A stretch of 7,163 nt of DNA from a bacterium (GTDB lineage: Bacteria > JAHJDO01), in assembly GCA_030671985.1 (NCBI GenBank), contig DAOVHI010000075.1, positions 1 through 7,163 of the forward strand. The letters run 5' to 3'. This document shows, one piece after another, positions 5,688 through 7,163 of this stretch. The notes below the pieces were generated by a model, which saw nothing but the letters and a program-made list of their open reading frames with translations, did no database searches and was not told where the DNA came from. A program made the position numbers and the translations under genes. How positions within the stretch are numbered: the first letter of the stretch is position 1; the number at the start of each line of letters is the position of its first letter.

Positions 5688-7163
5688 TATCCTACCCTTA
5701 CTAAATCAATCCTATGTTTAAAGCTCTGCAGAAAATCTCTCTTGATATGACGATTCTCTTCGGCCGAGAGTTCAGGATCAGATTTAATTATATTAGCGGC
5801 TTCTTTTCTGGCAATCTCCATTATATCTATATCTGAAATTATATTGCCGATTTTTAATTCAGGCAGACCGTGCTGCTTTGTTCCGAAGAATTCCCCCGGG
5901 CCTCTAAGTTCCAGATCCTCCTGCGCAATCATAAAGCCGTCCTGGGTTTGTGTCATAACTGTCATTCTCCTTTGCGCTTCAGGATTGCCTTGCGTACCAT
6001 GTAATATGCAATATGACTGGTCCTGCCCCCTGCCGATTCTTCCTCTAAGTTGATGAAGCTGTGAAAGCCCAAATCGTTCGGCATTCTCTATCAGCATTAC
6101 AGTTGCATTAGGGATGTCTATTCCGACTTCAATAATTGTTGTAGATACCAGTATATTGATCTTGTTTTCACGGAACTCTGTCATTACCTTTTCTTTATCC
6201 TCGTTTTTCATTTGCCCGTGTAAAAGCCCTACCCTTAGATTTGGAAATGCCTCTTTTTGGAAATGTTCAAAGATCTGAGTAGCTCCGATAACTGTCGAAG
6301 ACTTCATTATATTCAACTCCCCAATCAATGGAGAGACAACATATGCCTGCCGCCCTTTTTTTATCTCTTCTTTAATGAACGCATATATCCCCTGAAGCTG
6401 TGAATTTGAGACCAAATGTGTTGATACAGCGCCTCTTCCGGAAGGAAGTTCCCTGATCGTAGAAATATCCAAATCTCCATATACAGTGAGCGCAAGAGTT
6501 CTAGGTATAGGCGTAGCGGTCATTACCAAAACGTCGGGATTAAGCCCTTTTTTTCTTAACATGTTTCGCTGCAGCACACCAAAACGATGTTGTTCGTCTA
6601 TTACTACAAGCCCAAGTCTTTTAAATTTAATTTTCTCTTGAACCAACGTATGCGTTCCAATAATAATATCCGTAACTCCGCTTCGTATATTCTCTATAAT
6701 CTCCGTACGTGATTTTTGACCGGTACTGCCAATCAGCAGATCGATTTTTATCCCGATTGGAGCCAATGCTTCTGCCATATAAATATAATGCTGCTCTGCA
6801 AGTATCTCTGTCGGCGCCATTATGGCTCCCTGATAGCCGTTCTCAACACTGGTCAGTAGTGCAGCAATTGCAACAACGGTTTTTCCCGATCCTACTTCAC
6901 CCTGAATTAATCTGTTCATCTGCTTCTCAGACGTCATGTCCTGATTTATTTCATCTATGACTTTATGCTGTCCATTAGTCAGCTTGAATGGCAGGGCTTT
7001 GAGAAATTGCGCCAGCAGTCTACCCTTATTTTCGTGCTTTATACCAAGCTGAGGCTCTGAAATAGAGGCTTTTTTCGAGGTAATTCCTAATTGCAGTAAA
7101 AGGAATTCATCAAAAACAATTCTTCTATAAGCTGATTCCCTATCCTTCAAAGTCTTTGGAAAA
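5687..7163 (-). CDS. recG: ATP-dependent DNA helicase RecG, N terminus outside window
   Basis: The frame is open to the right edge: before the apparent TTG at 7150 it continues FPKT, matching the conserved HFP region of RecG. So 491 codons are seen of a protein usually near 690 residues, and the N-terminal wedge domain is missing. RecG remodels stalled replication forks and branch-migrates Holliday junctions. Superfamily 2 motifs appear in order (numbering from the edge): Walker A GEVGSGKT at 88-95, APTEILAEQH at 116-125, GTHTL at 169-173, DEQHRFG at 189-195, MTATPIPRT at 214-222, GLLHGQM at 312-318, STTIIEVGIDIPNA at 340-353 and QLRGRIGRG at 371-379. The RecG-specific C-terminal motif DLELRGPGEFFGTKQHG follows at 416-432. 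All catalytic residues look intact. It overlaps rsmD by one base, a common recG-rsmD arrangement. Confidence 0.97.
   Translation of the reverse strand, partial: FPKTLKDRESAYRRIVFDEFLLLQLGITSKKASISEPQLGIKHENKGRLLAQFLKALPFKLTNGQHKVIDEINQDMTSEKQMNRLIQGEVGSGKTVVAIAALLTSVENGYQGAIMAPTEILAEQHYIYMAEALAPIGIKIDLLIGSTGQKSRTEIIENIRSGVTDIIIGTHTLVQEKIKFKRLGLVVIDEQHRFGVLQRNMLRKKGLNPDVLVMTATPIPRTLALTVYGDLDISTIRELPSGRGAVSTHLVSNSQLQGIYAFIKEEIKKGRQAYVVSPLIGELNIMKSSTVIGATQIFEHFQKEAFPNLRVGLLHGQMKNEDKEKVMTEFRENKINILVSTTIIEVGIDIPNATVMLIENAERFGLSQLHQLRGRIGRGQDQSYCILHGTQGNPEAQRRMTVMTQTQDGFMIAQEDLELRGPGEFFGTKQHGLPELKIGNIISDIDIMEIARKEAANIIKSDPELSAEENRHIKRDFLQSFKHRIDLVRVG

Noticed and set aside
1-7163. CRISPR array, rRNA, riboswitch or prophage genes
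   Set aside because: No regularly spaced repeats, rRNA sequence, recognisable riboswitch core or phage structural genes were seen on either strand.

Overview
This is an AT-rich bacterial chromosomal window carrying mostly housekeeping genes. The recG-rsmD pair, a class II tRNA-Ser with an encoded CCA end, and Shine-Dalgarno-type starts mark it as bacterial. The sequence does not fix the phylum. Nothing in it is a phage, plasmid or CRISPR locus.

Layout. Bases 1-1657 (+) hold the 3' part of an SH3/NlpC-P60 (C40) cell-wall peptidase gene, followed after one base by a complete Gfo/Idh/MocA-family oxidoreductase gene with its own strong ribosome binding site. Bases 1658-1900 are essentially gene-free. 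Bases 1901-3563 (-) hold a two-gene, translationally coupled unit: a divergent trpF-like gene (phosphoribosylanthranilate isomerase), then a YhaM-like OB-fold/HD-domain 3'-5' exoribonuclease gene. A sigma70-like promoter in front of the trpF-like gene predicts an almost leaderless mRNA. Divergent from it, at 3627-3720 (+), is tRNA-Ser(CGA). Bases 4007-5125 (+) encode a class II Fic-domain AMPylase-type protein with a C-terminal winged helix. Bases 5118-7163 (-) hold rsmD (16S rRNA m2G966 methyltransferase) and the 3' two thirds of recG, joined by a one-base stop/start overlap.

The most unusual structure is around the fic gene. A 64-bp direct repeat with one mismatch lies at 3717-3780 and 5152-5215. 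The first copy begins exactly at the G-CCA end of the tRNA-Ser gene. The second copy is the native 3' coding end of rsmD. The fic gene, its promoter and a cluster of inverted repeats lie between the copies. The last rsmD codons and its stop lie inside the bounded segment and overlap the end of fic. This looks like a small insertion (a mobile fic module or its remnant) at the rsmD/tRNA-Ser junction that left or brought a copy of the rsmD 3' end. No integrase or transposase is present, so the mechanism is inference.

Functional grouping: the left pair may act in cell-wall peptide salvage, the middle pair in an anthranilate-isomerase-type reaction and RNA turnover, and the right pair in DNA recombination/repair and ribosome maturation. 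The Fic protein is the accessory gene.
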